DNA of 64,000 bases from Saccharicrinis sp050296935 (GTDB taxonomy: Bacteria; Bacteroidota; Bacteroidia; Bacteroidales; Marinilabiliaceae). Both the position numbers and the translations under genes were made by a program. The notes beneath the pieces were generated by a model, which did no database searches, was not told the origin of the DNA, and was given only the letters and a program-made list of their open reading frames with translations. Shown here piece after piece: positions 24,427 to 33,600 of the stretch. The DNA lies in NCBI GenBank assembly GCA_050296935.1, contig JBNKRV010000248.1:84129-148128 (forward strand), in the 5' to 3' direction. Numbering within the stretch: position 1 is the stretch's first letter; each line of letters starts with the position of its first letter.

Positions 24427-27400
24427 TTATTTCTTATCATAACTCTCAATTCGTCCATTCCAAAAATCAGCTACTGCCATTAATTTTCCTGCATCGTTAT
24501 AATACTTTGTTTCACCATGCTCTACACCGTGTTTATACATTACAGACATCTTTCTATTTCCATTTTCCTTATACTCAACAAATTCCCCTTCGCGCAAATC
24601 ATCTTTATAAACTGATTTATTCCTGATTTGTCCATTTGGATAGTAATTAATACCTGGTCCCTCTAATAATCCACTTTTGAAACTCCGCGTCTGTCTCACT
24701 GATCCATCACTATAATATTTGATCCTTTCTCCATCGTAGTTATAGTCTTTTAATTTCACCTCAAAGCTCTTTACACCATTGTTATAATAAGCAATCACAT
24801 GAGTATCCGGATCTTTTATGTGAATAGTATCACAAAGTTGATTGTTGACAAAATACTGATAACCAACAAACTCATCCTGATCATATATTTGTTTAATCAT
24901 TAGTTCACCATTGATATCATAATGCATCACATCTCCATGCAGAATTCCATTAAAATAGGTTTGAGACAGTTTCACTTGTCCATTTTCATAATATGTATAA
25001 TCAATAGAATCTTTTTCACCATCCACATAATAATACTCTTCATATAATTTCCCATCCGGATAGTAACCTGTCCACTTCCCGATTCTTTTACCATTCAAAT
25101 ATTGTCCTTCTGTTCGTAATTCTCCGTTGTAATAATAGCTCCTAAACTCACCATTTCTTTCATCGTTCAGATAAGTACGTTTTGAACTCACTTTTCCATT
25201 GGGATGATACCAATAAAAGTCACCTTCATATTTACCACCTTTTAAGCTACAACTTGAAGTAACATAATCAGAATCGCTCATTATCTGGTATCCATCACTT
25301 TTGAGCAGGTCATACTCATTTAACAATTCTCCTTTTGAGTTATAGTTTTGAAATGCCAGAATTCTACCATTTAAATACCTGATTCGAAATAAGGTATCGC
25401 CATCTACACCATAGTTTGTTGCCCAGCCATTTGCTATATTATTATCGTAGTAAACCTTATGATCGAGTGTGCCATCATCTAAATAGTACGTCCAGAAGTT
25501 ATCGTAATTGCCATCTTTATAATAACCATGGGTAATTAACAAACCATTCATTCCATACTTTTTATATTCTCCTTGCAGCATGCCATCCTCGTATGAATAT
25601 ATTGCTTTTAATTGTCCATTGGTATAATACAACTCCACATCAGAGACTAGCTTACTATTCTGGTAGTTGCTTTTTTGAAATACATTCCCGTTTTTGTGAT
25701 AGAGAATCCATTCTCCCGACTTTTTCCCTTCCTCAAAAGCACCGGAAGTAATTTTTCTTCCCTTGGTATCATAGGTAATAAAATTAAATGTTGAATTTTC
25801 ATCACCGAAAGATGCTATTTCGTTTCCATTTGCATCAATGCTGGTCACTTTTACAATTTTATTGTCCTTATGTTCTTCCAGAATATTTAAAGTACCATCA
25901 TTTTCGTAATATTTAAACACCCCATTATTATTGCCTTCAGCATCATAAGTATCTTCCTCTGACACAATTCCTTTGATGTTAAACTCTTTCTTCTGCCCAA
26001 CAACAATTCCCTTTTTATAAGTTTCCTGTCTGTACCAATTCCCATTGGGGTAATAACTTCTCCAACGCCCCTCTTCTTCTCCATCCACCAGATTACCAAT
26101 AGATGATATTTGTCCGTTGGCATGATAACTTTTATATTCTCCTGAACCTTTTCCTTCCGTATAATTCTTCAGTATGTTTATATTTCCATTCGGATAGTAT
26201 GAGGTATATAAACCTTCATATTCATCTTTCACATAATTAAAAGTATCAAGTAACGAACCGTTTGAATAATATCCGGCAGCAGAACCATTGCGTTCATCAT
26301 CAATATAATGATTAATCCCTGTTACGTTTCCAAATTCGTCATACCAAATCACATCTCCATCTACTTTTCCATTGATATAATCAGCCTCAACACTTTTGTT
26401 TCCTGTAGTTTCATTGTAATGCACCCATTCGCCATTCAGTTCGCCCTCTGCAAAATTCTCTTTGCTTTTCAATTGTCCATATTCATTATAATATTTCCAT
26501 TCACCATCTTTGTTACCATTTACAAAACGACCTTCTGCCATCATTTCACCATTTGAATGAAAATATTGCCATTCGCCCACTTCATGGCCTTCTTCATTAG
26601 AATTACCGATGGAATTCACCTCTCCGCTATCGTAATAGCTAAATTCGTACAACCTGCGTTCACCTGCGATATTTGCATACCGCATCTTTTTTATTTTCGA
26701 CAGTCCACTTCCGGTTCTATAAAATTCTTTCAATTCTTTTTCCTTTCTGGAGATGTATTTTTGAACATTATCATTACCTGTAGATCTTAAGATGGTATAT
26801 AAAAAAGATTCCAGATGTCCTCCTTCCTTAATTTTTTTATAAAACGGGAAATATTGCTGAACCCAAAAATCATCCATTATGGTATCTAATGGTAAAACAT
26901 CAAAAAGCATTTTAGATTGTTTTACCAATGAGGCATTAAATTCAACAGGCAATGGATAGCGATTACTCAACACCACTTTTGCTCTGAAATAATGATCAAC
27001 TTCCTCAAAAAATGAATTATCATCAACAGTATCGATAAAGTCAACTCCTGTGGTATCTATGTAGTTATTCGATAGATTTTCAATATATACCAGAATGCTG
27101 TTGCTTCTGTTGCTTGTGGGTTCCAGAGCTAAAAAAGTTTCAAGCGATAGCATGGCTCTGGTAAATTGCTTTTGCCGAGCTGCCATTTTACCCAGTTGCA
27201 TATGACTGGAGGCATGGAAGGGATTACAACGAAGAGCCTCCTGAAAACACCTTTGAGCCTTTTCGTAATCTTCATTTTTTAAATAAGTGATACCTAAATT
27301 GTAATGCAACAAATAAGCATAAGGATACATTTTAAGAGCCTGCGAATATACTTCAATAGCTTTCTCTGAATTTCCCATATCATCATAGGCTGTACCCAAA

Positions 27401-27693
27401 GTTCGCAATAAATGCATGTGATTATTACCCGGGAGTGAAAGTCCATGGTTAGCCATAATAATGGCGCTATCATATTTTTCCATAGCCAGGTAAGTCATGG
27501 CCTTTTCGGCCACGGCCCAGTTGTAATTAGAATCATTTTCATTTACAAGGTTAAAGGTCTCTATGGCAGCAGAATAATCTCCATCATCATAGTATGTAAT
27601 TCCATTATCGATAATGTCTTTAGAAGGCGTTAGTTGAGCATGAGCCTGAACTACAATAACAAACGCAAATAAGGTTAATAATTTTTGAAGCAT
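24427..27693 (-). CDS. large TPR and MORN/YwqK-repeat protein
   Basis: The 1088-residue exported protein has a signal peptide (MLQKLLTLFAFVIVVQAHAQ), TPR repeats at about 25-200 (YDDGDYSAAIETFNLV, AIEVYSQALKMYPYAYLLHY), a linker, and from about 345 to the end a long array of MORN-like units of the form YYxNGxxxGxWxxY, well over twenty. Such arrays form extended beta solenoids. It heads the operon with the two DUF3857 proteins and is probably a scaffold. Arrays of this kind are often labelled YwqK antitoxin, which is misleading here because the protein is exported. Confidence 0.83.
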   Translation of the reverse strand: MLQKLLTLFAFVIVVQAHAQLTPSKDIIDNGITYYDDGDYSAAIETFNLVNENDSNYNWAVAEKAMTYLAMEKYDSAIIMANHGLSLPGNNHMHLLRTLGTAYDDMGNSEKAIEVYSQALKMYPYAYLLHYNLGITYLKNEDYEKAQRCFQEALRCNPFHASSHMQLGKMAARQKQFTRAMLSLETFLALEPTSNRSNSILVYIENLSNNYIDTTGVDFIDTVDDNSFFEEVDHYFRAKVVLSNRYPLPVEFNASLVKQSKMLFDVLPLDTIMDDFWVQQYFPFYKKIKEGGHLESFLYTILRSTGNDNVQKYISRKEKELKEFYRTGSGLSKIKKMRYANIAGERRLYEFSYYDSGEVNSIGNSNEEGHEVGEWQYFHSNGEMMAEGRFVNGNKDGEWKYYNEYGQLKSKENFAEGELNGEWVHYNETTGNKSVEADYINGKVDGDVIWYDEFGNVTGINHYIDDERNGSAAGYYSNGSLLDTFNYVKDEYEGLYTSYYPNGNINILKNYTEGKGSGEYKSYHANGQISSIGNLVDGEEEGRWRSYYPNGNWYRQETYKKGIVVGQKKEFNIKGIVSEEDTYDAEGNNNGVFKYYENDGTLNILEEHKDNKIVKVTSIDANGNEIASFGDENSTFNFITYDTKGRKITSGAFEEGKKSGEWILYHKNGNVFQKSNYQNSKLVSDVELYYTNGQLKAIYSYEDGMLQGEYKKYGMNGLLITHGYYKDGNYDNFWTYYLDDGTLDHKVYYDNNIANGWATNYGVDGDTLFRIRYLNGRILAFQNYNSKGELLNEYDLLKSDGYQIMSDSDYVTSSCSLKGGKYEGDFYWYHPNGKVSSKRTYLNDERNGEFRSYYYNGELRTEGQYLNGKRIGKWTGYYPDGKLYEEYYYVDGEKDSIDYTYYENGQVKLSQTYFNGILHGDVMHYDINGELMIKQIYDQDEFVGYQYFVNNQLCDTIHIKDPDTHVIAYYNNGVKSFEVKLKDYNYDGERIKYYSDGSVRQTRSFKSGLLEGPGINYYPNGQIRNKSVYKDDLREGEFVEYKENGNRKMSVMYKHGVEHGETKYYNDAGKLMAVADFWNGRIESYDKK

Positions 27694-27779
27694 ATTTATT
27701 TATTAGAAATCTGAGTATACTCTTGTAATTGTGGATGTTCTGATGAATTCTGTCCTGTTTTCTATGGGATGTAGGCCAA

Positions 27780-28073
27780 CTAATTTTTTCTTTTTTTACG
27801 GATAAACTGAATACCGCCAAATCCGGAAATAATGGAAATGTAAAATCCAAAATCGTACCACCAACCCGTATTGAATGGTTCATAGATGGATATTGACTTA
27901 TTAAAAATACTCAGGATCAAAGAGAATGGAGCAATCCATCCATGCCATATACCTGATAAAAACCCTGCAGGCTTTAAAGGGCTATGTGACCCTCCTCCGG
28001 GTAGGCATGAGGTAAATATTAAAACTGCGACAACAAATAACACGTAGGGCAATAGTTTTCTGTAATTATTCAT
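27780..28073 (-). CDS. conserved small membrane lipoprotein
   Basis: The 97-residue product has an N-terminal helix ending in FTSCLPGGG, which could be a lipobox, and the conserved phrase SGIWHGWIAPFSLILSIF followed by SIYEPFNTGWWYDFGFYIS. Proteins with this arrangement recur in Bacteroidetes and Firmicutes without a known role. Two membrane segments are predicted. It lies 86 bases upstream of the large repeat protein and could be first in that operon. Confidence 0.65.
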   Translation of the reverse strand: MNNYRKLLPYVLFVVAVLIFTSCLPGGGSHSPLKPAGFLSGIWHGWIAPFSLILSIFNKSISIYEPFNTGWWYDFGFYISIISGFGGIQFIRKKRKN

Positions 28074-28333
28074 AATTTTTATATTAAGTATATTTTCAAT
28101 TTAAAATACAATACTTATCATTCTTCCGGTTCTGAAATAAAATAAACCAGATTTATGCATAGAACTGGTTAAAAATATCATTTTACAAACTTGTTGCAAT
28201 TTATCGAAACAATGTTTTGGTAATCCAGTACAACAGATATGTCTTGATATACAAAAATGGTATTTTATTTTCGGTTTAATAACAAACCTCGTTTCTGTAT
28301 TCAGACTATGAATTACGCTTAAAATTAATAAAC

Positions 28334-28780
28334 ATGAACTTTAAAACGCTGATTTCTTTGATTATTATTTTGTTTTCCTGTTACAATGTGTTTGCTACTG
28401 AGCACAATATTACAGGTATTTGGTTAACGCAGAATAAAGATTCAAAAATTGAAATAGTTAAAAACAGTGACGGAACTTTTTCCGGGAAAATAATCTGGCT
28501 TAAAAACCCATATGAAGCTGACGGAAAGCCTAAATTAGACCATGAAAATCCAGAAGAACAATTTAGAAACAGAAAAATTTTAGGACTGGAAATACTGAGG
28601 GATTTTAAATATGATCAGGATGAAGAAGAATGGAATTCCGGCACTATCTATGATCCTAATTCCGGCAGTATTTATAAGTGTTACATGTGGTTTGATGACA
28701 ATGACAACATATTGCATGTAAAAGGATATATCGGCTTTTCGTTAATTGGCCGAAAGGTAAGTTGGACCAGAGTACAGTAA
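28334..28780 (+). CDS. DUF2147 exported protein
   Basis: The 148-residue protein has a signal peptide and the DUF2147 pattern: GIWLTQNKDSKIEIVKNSDG, KIIWLKNP, GLEILRDFKYD, GTIYDPNSGSIYKCYMW and VKGYIGFSLIGRKVSWTRV. These are small periplasmic beta-barrels of the calycin type with no known ligand. It stands at the start of a two-gene run with the following metallo-hydrolase. Confidence 0.87.
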   Translation: MNFKTLISLIIILFSCYNVFATEHNITGIWLTQNKDSKIEIVKNSDGTFSGKIIWLKNPYEADGKPKLDHENPEEQFRNRKILGLEILRDFKYDQDEEEWNSGTIYDPNSGSIYKCYMWFDDNDNILHVKGYIGFSLIGRKVSWTRVQ

Positions 28781-28823
28781 GCTCCTGGTATTTTCAGCTA
28801 TCTTTACCTAAAATTTTTATAAA

Positions 28824-29642
28824 ATGGAAGTTACTATCCTCATCGACAATGAAAAAGGCTCCAATGCTTATAGAAGTGAACATGGACTGTCTGTTTTAAT
28901 TGAATTCAATGGGAAAATCATTCTTTTTGATACCGGTAAAACAGATGCTTTTATTCAGAATGCCAAGAAACTCAATAAGGACTTGAGTAAAGTGGATTAT
29001 GTGGTTTTGAGCCATGCACACTACGACCACACTGGCGGATTAGAGGATTTTCTGGTATTGAATAAAACGGCGAAAATTATTTTAAAGAAAGAAACTCTTA
29101 ACGAACGCTGGAGTGTTTCGCATGGGTACAACAGACGAATTGGGTTTCCGTTACGAAAACGCTTTAATCAGGTCAATAACCGTTTTATGTTTGTTGAAGA
29201 TGTAGAAGAAATTATACCCGGATTATTCATTCTTCCACGTATCACAAGAAGTGCAAATCATACGTTTACCGATTCCTATTTATTTGTTCAAAAAGAAGGC
29301 CATTTGCTTCCGGATACTTTTGAAGATGAAATATTTATATGTGCCATTAAAGATGAAAAGTTAATTATTTTTACGGGATGTGCGCATAACGGAATTGAAA
29401 ACATGATTCAAACAGCGATCACGCAAACGGGTATCAGCGAGATTGAATTTATTGTTGGAGGTATGCACCTGAACCGTGCTTCTGATGAGCAGGTAGAAAA
29501 CACTACAGAAGCATTAAAAAAGTTCAAAATTAAAAGGGCAGCTTTTAACCATTGTTCCGGCAAGCACAACATTCCGCTGATGAATAAAGCACTGGATGCA
29601 AGTGTTGAATATGCCTTTGCAGGTAATCAATATTTGTTGTAG
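28824..29642 (+). CDS. metallo-beta-lactamase-fold protein (COG1237 group)
   Basis: The 272-residue protein has the metal site SHAHYDHTGG, an early LFDTGKTD phrase, FTGCAHNGIENM and a final FNHCSGK. The start MEVTILIDNEKGSNAYRSEH fits the group that includes the archaeal dihydropterin-aminobenzene-phosphate synthase MJ0301. In bacteria the group has no settled function. It lies 43 bases after the DUF2147 gene and next to the molybdopterin genes, but on the opposite strand. Confidence 0.82.
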   Translation: MEVTILIDNEKGSNAYRSEHGLSVLIEFNGKIILFDTGKTDAFIQNAKKLNKDLSKVDYVVLSHAHYDHTGGLEDFLVLNKTAKIILKKETLNERWSVSHGYNRRIGFPLRKRFNQVNNRFMFVEDVEEIIPGLFILPRITRSANHTFTDSYLFVQKEGHLLPDTFEDEIFICAIKDEKLIIFTGCAHNGIENMIQTAITQTGISEIEFIVGGMHLNRASDEQVENTTEALKKFKIKRAAFNHCSGKHNIPLMNKALDASVEYAFAGNQYLL

Positions 29643-29742
29643 AGTGACGGTTATCAACCTGCATTGTGTTGATTAAGATCTGATGTCCGAATCTGGTTAT
29701 CAATCTCTGCGTAAATCATTAACATTTGAATGGATCTCAAAC

Positions 29743-30240
29743 CTAATGGCTTCCTCCATGTATCATTTTTAAAGAATGGGTTATGGTAGGTAAAATTTCG
29801 TCCATGTATTCCTGAACAGCCTTGGGGCTACCGGGTATCACATAAATTAAAACATCATTAATAACACCGGCCAGAGCTCTACTTAATAAGGCATTGGGAA
29901 ATTTCATACCATATTTAACCCGGATCATTTCCATAATCCCCGGAATTTTTTTGGTAAGCATTGGATTAACTACATCCGGACTAATATCCCGTGGCCCCAA
30001 ACCTGTACCTCCGGTAATTACAATAATCTGCATTTGCTTCATCATCAATAGAATATTGGTTCTCAACATCTCTTCTGAATCAGGCAGAATAACTGTTTCT
30101 GTTTGCACTTTAATGTTTTGCTTCTCAAAATAGGAACTTGTCATTTTTTCTACCAGAGGACCACTTTCATCCTTATATTGTCCGGAAGAAGCTCTGTCGC
30201 TCATTGTAATTATACCTAAACTTATTTCGCTGCTATTCAT
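29743..30240 (-). CDS. MogA/MoaB family molybdopterin protein
   Basis: The 165-residue protein starts MNSSEISLGIITMSDRASSG and holds the molybdopterin-binding motif ITGGTGLGPRDISPDVV, then PGSPKAVQEYMDEILP. It should adenylylate molybdopterin before metal insertion (MogA role). Which of the two paralog names applies is not certain. It begins one base after moaC stops. A start at 30270 would overlap moaC by 29 bases and is rejected. Confidence 0.88.
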   Translation of the reverse strand: MNSSEISLGIITMSDRASSGQYKDESGPLVEKMTSSYFEKQNIKVQTETVILPDSEEMLRTNILLMMKQMQIIVITGGTGLGPRDISPDVVNPMLTKKIPGIMEMIRVKYGMKFPNALLSRALAGVINDVLIYVIPGSPKAVQEYMDEILPTITHSLKMIHGGSH

Positions 30241-30241
30241 G

Positions 30242-30688
30242 TTATTTTTTTTCTTTTGATACCAAAACAATATTCCCTATTTCCATTTCTTTGTCTACCG
30301 CTTTACACATATCATAAATCGTTAAACAAGCTACACTTACAGCCGTTAAAGCTTCCATTTCAACTCCTGTTTTTCCGTTACAGCGTGTTTCTGCCTCCAC
30401 AATTACTTTATCTTTTTTAATTTTAAAGTCAACAGATACCTTGTTTAAAAGCAAGGTATGACATAGAGGAATAAGCATAGGAGTTTGTTTTGCAGCTTGT
30501 ATACCTGCAATGCGGGCTGTTGACAAAACGTCTCCTTTTTTTAGGTTATTTTCTTTAATCAGTTCGATGGTTTCCGGCTTTAGGTAAATAACGCCTTTAG
30601 CCAGGGCTTTTCTTTCCTGATCTGGTTTCTGACCAACATCAACCATACTGGCCTCTCCTTTTTTATTTAAGTGCGAAAGTTCTGACAT
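30242..30688 (-). CDS. moaC: cyclic pyranopterin monophosphate synthase
   Basis: The 148-residue protein has all MoaC hallmarks: MVDVGQKPDQERKALAKGVI, IAGIQAAKQTPMLIPLCHTL and GVEMEALTAVSVACLTIYDM. With MoaA it turns GTP into cyclic pyranopterin monophosphate, the first molybdenum cofactor step. It is co-transcribed with the mogA-type gene downstream; moeA lies 119 bases upstream in the same direction. Confidence 0.95.
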   Translation of the reverse strand: MSELSHLNKKGEASMVDVGQKPDQERKALAKGVIYLKPETIELIKENNLKKGDVLSTARIAGIQAAKQTPMLIPLCHTLLLNKVSVDFKIKKDKVIVEAETRCNGKTGVEMEALTAVSVACLTIYDMCKAVDKEMEIGNIVLVSKEKK

Positions 30689-30695
30689 AAAAAAT

Positions 30696-30741
30696 AGTAT
30701 CAGGTATCATGATATAAGTATCAGGACACAAGTATCAAGAG
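30696..30741. repeat. AGTATCA-type short repeat between moeA and moaC
   Basis: Four to five copies of an AGTATCA/AAGTATCA unit occur within 46 bases directly upstream of moaC, related to the arrays at 9968, 35781, 35896 and 37328. Confidence 0.6.
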
Positions 30742-30807
30742 TAATAATATACATTACTTTAAAAAAACACTGAGTTGTTGAGATTGTTTAGCAAAATGAA
30801 TCTGAAT

Positions 30808-31986
30808 TTACAAAGGACGGATAAATACCATATCTCCTTTATTAAGTAACTTTTCACCAATAGGAATTTCCATTAAACAATCCGCATGACACAGGGCTCC
30901 GATATGGGCTGAGCCATGAAATTTAATGGGTTCTACCTTACTATCACTGGTAATTTGAGCCGGCACAAACATATGCCGGTCTGTTTTTCTGCGTTTAAAT
31001 TCATTTTGAACGGGCAATTGAAACACCTGCGGTTTCCATTTGCAACCCTGTAATGCATACATAAAGGGTTTCACATACAATTCAAACTGAATAAACGAAG
31101 CCACCGGATTACCGGATAGTCCAAAAATGTATTTCCCCTTACCATAGGCAAATACCATGGGCTTACCGGGCTGAATCGCTGTTTTATCAACTTCAATAGT
31201 GAGTCCCAGTTCTTTGATCATATCAGGCACTAAATCATACTCACCAACCGATACACCTCCACTCATGATTAATACATCACTTTTGTCGAGGGCTGCAGCA
31301 ATGTTTTTTTTCAGAGAAGTGACATCATCCTTAAGTATACCATTATACTGACAGGAAAGCCACATTGATTTTAGCTGACCCATAATCTGAGATGCATTGC
31401 TATTGCGAATCTGATATGGCTCCGGCTTTTGATCAGGTTCTACCAGCTCAGTGCCGGTAACCATGATCGTTATTTCTGGTTTTTTAAATACTAATACTTC
31501 TGCATATCCGGCTCCTGCAAGTAAGGGCATATGCTTTGGTTGAAGGCATGTATTTACGGGAACAACAACATCTCCGATTTTAAAATCTTCACCTTGATGG
31601 CATACATTTGTTTTTGAAGACAGATTTGTACAGCGTACCTGATTTTCATTTAACGTTTCAGAATCCTCTTGCATAAATACCATATCTGCACCTTCCGGCA
31701 AAGGAGCCCCGGTCATAATTTTTACACACTGACCCGATGATAACTTGATTTGTACATCTTTACCTGCATGAATGGTATCCATTACGGTTAACGTTTTATC
31801 CAGATCTGCCCTTGCACATGCGTAGCCATCCATCGCCGATTTATGAAAGGGTGGCATGTTAACATCGTAAGTTACATCTTCGGCTAAAACGGCGTATAAG
31901 GCCTCTTGTAGTTTTACCTTGTGGGTTTGTTTTGAGATGGCTTTATTTAAAATCCGATCCTGTGCATCCTGAAAAGTTAACATCAT
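30808..31986 (-). CDS. moeA: molybdopterin molybdenumtransferase
   Basis: The 392-residue protein shows MoeA blocks: PPFHKSAMDGYA, IMTGAPLPEGADMVFMQED, VMVTGTELVEPDQKP, IMSGGVSVGEYDLV and FGLSGNPVASF. It inserts molybdate into adenylylated molybdopterin. The start at 31986 (MMLTFQDA) is chosen; upstream in-frame codons run into a small R1-type palindrome at 32019-32060. Confidence 0.93.
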   Translation of the reverse strand: MMLTFQDAQDRILNKAISKQTHKVKLQEALYAVLAEDVTYDVNMPPFHKSAMDGYACARADLDKTLTVMDTIHAGKDVQIKLSSGQCVKIMTGAPLPEGADMVFMQEDSETLNENQVRCTNLSSKTNVCHQGEDFKIGDVVVPVNTCLQPKHMPLLAGAGYAEVLVFKKPEITIMVTGTELVEPDQKPEPYQIRNSNASQIMGQLKSMWLSCQYNGILKDDVTSLKKNIAAALDKSDVLIMSGGVSVGEYDLVPDMIKELGLTIEVDKTAIQPGKPMVFAYGKGKYIFGLSGNPVASFIQFELYVKPFMYALQGCKWKPQVFQLPVQNEFKRRKTDRHMFVPAQITSDSKVEPIKFHGSAHIGALCHADCLMEIPIGEKLLNKGDMVFIRPL

Positions 31987-32018
31987 CGTTTTATAATTTA
32001 CTATATGCGAATATGACA

Positions 32019-32060
32019 AGTAACCTGAATTCGACATTATATATTGAATTCAGGTTAGTA
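32019..32060. repeat. repeat R1, minimal palindrome (copy D)
   Basis: TAACCTGAATTC at 32020 and its complement GAATTCAGGTTA ending at 32057 are separated by 14 bases. It looks like two R1 ends joined with the interior lost. It lies upstream of moeA and just after the first FNR-like gene. Confidence 0.7.
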
Positions 32061-32082
32061 TTGCTGAAGATAAATGCTGAAA

Positions 32083-32790
32083 TCAGCCTTCCAGAAAATA
32101 GCCATGTTCGCTTAGCTTTGCCTCCATCTTTGGCATGTCAGGAATTCCAATTCTTTTTCCCTTAACAATGAGTAAGCCTTCCTTTTTAAGTGCGGAAATC
32201 ACCCTGATAACCTGTTCTTGTGAAGTACCTGCGAAATCGGCTATATCTTTACGAGATAAAGTTAAGTTAAAAAATCCATCTGACTGACCAAACTTTCTCT
32301 TTATAAACAACAATCCATTAATTACTTTATCCTTAACAGTCATCTTACCAAAACGTTTTGCATTGGCTTCACTTTTCTGTAACTGATCGGCATAAAAAAG
32401 CATAAAATCAAACATCAGTTCAGGTGTCTGATGTAGCATATCTATTAATATCTTTGATGAAAAATGGCATAAAACAGTATCGGAAAGCGCACTGGCACTT
32501 ATATCATATAAGTAGTTGGTACCAAATCCCCGGTGTCCTACAATCTCCCCATCCTTTGAAAAACGGATAATCTGAGAGTTTCTTCCATCTGTTTGCTTGT
32601 ATACTTTTACACTACCCTCATAAATAAAATACAAACCACTAACCGGGGCTCCTTCCAGAATAAATTGCTGACCGGTCTGACAACGGAAGGCATTCTTCTG
32701 TGAAACAAAGGGCTGCAGGCTTTCCTTATCGATATGTTTTTTAATGAGACATTCGGAGTTTTCACATGTTTTACAATTCGCTTTAACCAT
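32083..32790 (-). CDS. FNR-like Crp-family regulator 1
   Basis: The 235-residue protein has an N-terminal Cys cluster (C6, C9, C14; CxxCx4C), a cyclic-nucleotide-type beta roll, and a C-terminal winged helix with LSRKDIADFAGTSQEQVIRV. Cys108 in LSDTVLCHF lines up with Cys122 of E. coli FNR (ETSMVCEI), so four putative [4Fe-4S] ligands are present. The recognition helix has E-Q-V-I-R instead of E-T-I-S-R of FNR, so the target may differ. It follows the nitrate transporter ATPases by 14 bases and is probably in that operon, so it is likely an oxygen- or NO-responsive regulator of nitrate use. Confidence 0.87.
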   Translation of the reverse strand: MVKANCKTCENSECLIKKHIDKESLQPFVSQKNAFRCQTGQQFILEGAPVSGLYFIYEGSVKVYKQTDGRNSQIIRFSKDGEIVGHRGFGTNYLYDISASALSDTVLCHFSSKILIDMLHQTPELMFDFMLFYADQLQKSEANAKRFGKMTVKDKVINGLLFIKRKFGQSDGFFNLTLSRKDIADFAGTSQEQVIRVISALKKEGLLIVKGKRIGIPDMPKMEAKLSEHGYFLEG

Positions 32791-32804
32791 AGGGTTTGTT
32801 TTTT

Positions 32805-33590
32805 TTAATGATCAAGAAACTCCAGCAAATGCTGACGATGCTGATAAAATTCCGGATGTTGAATCGTTTCCTTTCTATGTCGTGGACGCTCGAGATTTAT
32901 ATGTGCTACATCACCCACTTTTGCATATGGTCCACCTGTCATCATAATCACACGATCCGATAAAAATATGGCTTCATCCACATCATGCGTCACCATAATA
33001 GCTGTAATTTTTTCCTTCGCCCATACATCAATCAGCACGTCTTGCAACTCAACCCGTGTCATGGAATCTAACATTCCAAAGGGCTCATCCAACAATAAAA
33101 CTTTTGGCTTAAGCGCAAAAGCTCTGGCAATTCCTACCCGCTGTTGCATACCCTGCGACAGGCTTTTTGCTTTTTGATGAAAGGAATCTGACAAACCTAC
33201 TTTGTCTAAATAATATTTGCAAATATCTTCTCGTTGTTTTTTGGTAGCATGTGCAAAAACCTGCTTTACACCCAACATTACATTCTCCAATGCCGTCATC
33301 CATGGAAATAAACTGGGTGATTGAAACACCACAGCTCTATCCGGACCTGCGCCATCTATTTTATTGGCTTCCAGGAGTATTCTACCTTTTGTGATTTCGT
33401 TTAATCCCGCTATCATAGTGAGCAAGGTTGATTTTCCACAACCAGAATGGCCTATGATTGAAATAAACTCTTTTTCTTTGATCTGAAGTTGGAAGTCCTC
33501 TAAAACCACAAATTCTCCATTACTCATGGGATATGATTTTTTTAAATCGACACACTCCAACATTATTTTTTCTGATGTTACTGTGTTCAT
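32805..33590 (-). CDS. nitrate-type ABC transporter ATPase (second)
   Basis: The 261-residue ATPase has Walker A GHSGCGKST, signature LSQGMQQR (Gln in place of the usual second Gly), Walker B VLLLDEPFGMLD and H-loop VTHDVDEA. It belongs to the NrtD/SsuB/TauB group for nitrate, sulfonates and similar anions. Two different ATPases next to each other, an NrtA-like binding protein and nitrate reductase in the same island make nitrate the likely substrate. It starts 10 bases after the first ATPase. Confidence 0.87.
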   Translation of the reverse strand: MNTVTSEKIMLECVDLKKSYPMSNGEFVVLEDFQLQIKEKEFISIIGHSGCGKSTLLTMIAGLNEITKGRILLEANKIDGAGPDRAVVFQSPSLFPWMTALENVMLGVKQVFAHATKKQREDICKYYLDKVGLSDSFHQKAKSLSQGMQQRVGIARAFALKPKVLLLDEPFGMLDSMTRVELQDVLIDVWAKEKITAIMVTHDVDEAIFLSDRVIMMTGGPYAKVGDVAHINLERPRHRKETIQHPEFYQHRQHLLEFLDH

Positions 33591-33600
33591 AGCTCTGGCT

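Noticed and set aside
24427..27693. Labelling the MORN-array protein a YwqK antitoxin
   Set aside because: The protein has a signal peptide and TPR repeats and sits with exported proteins; there is no toxin gene next to it.
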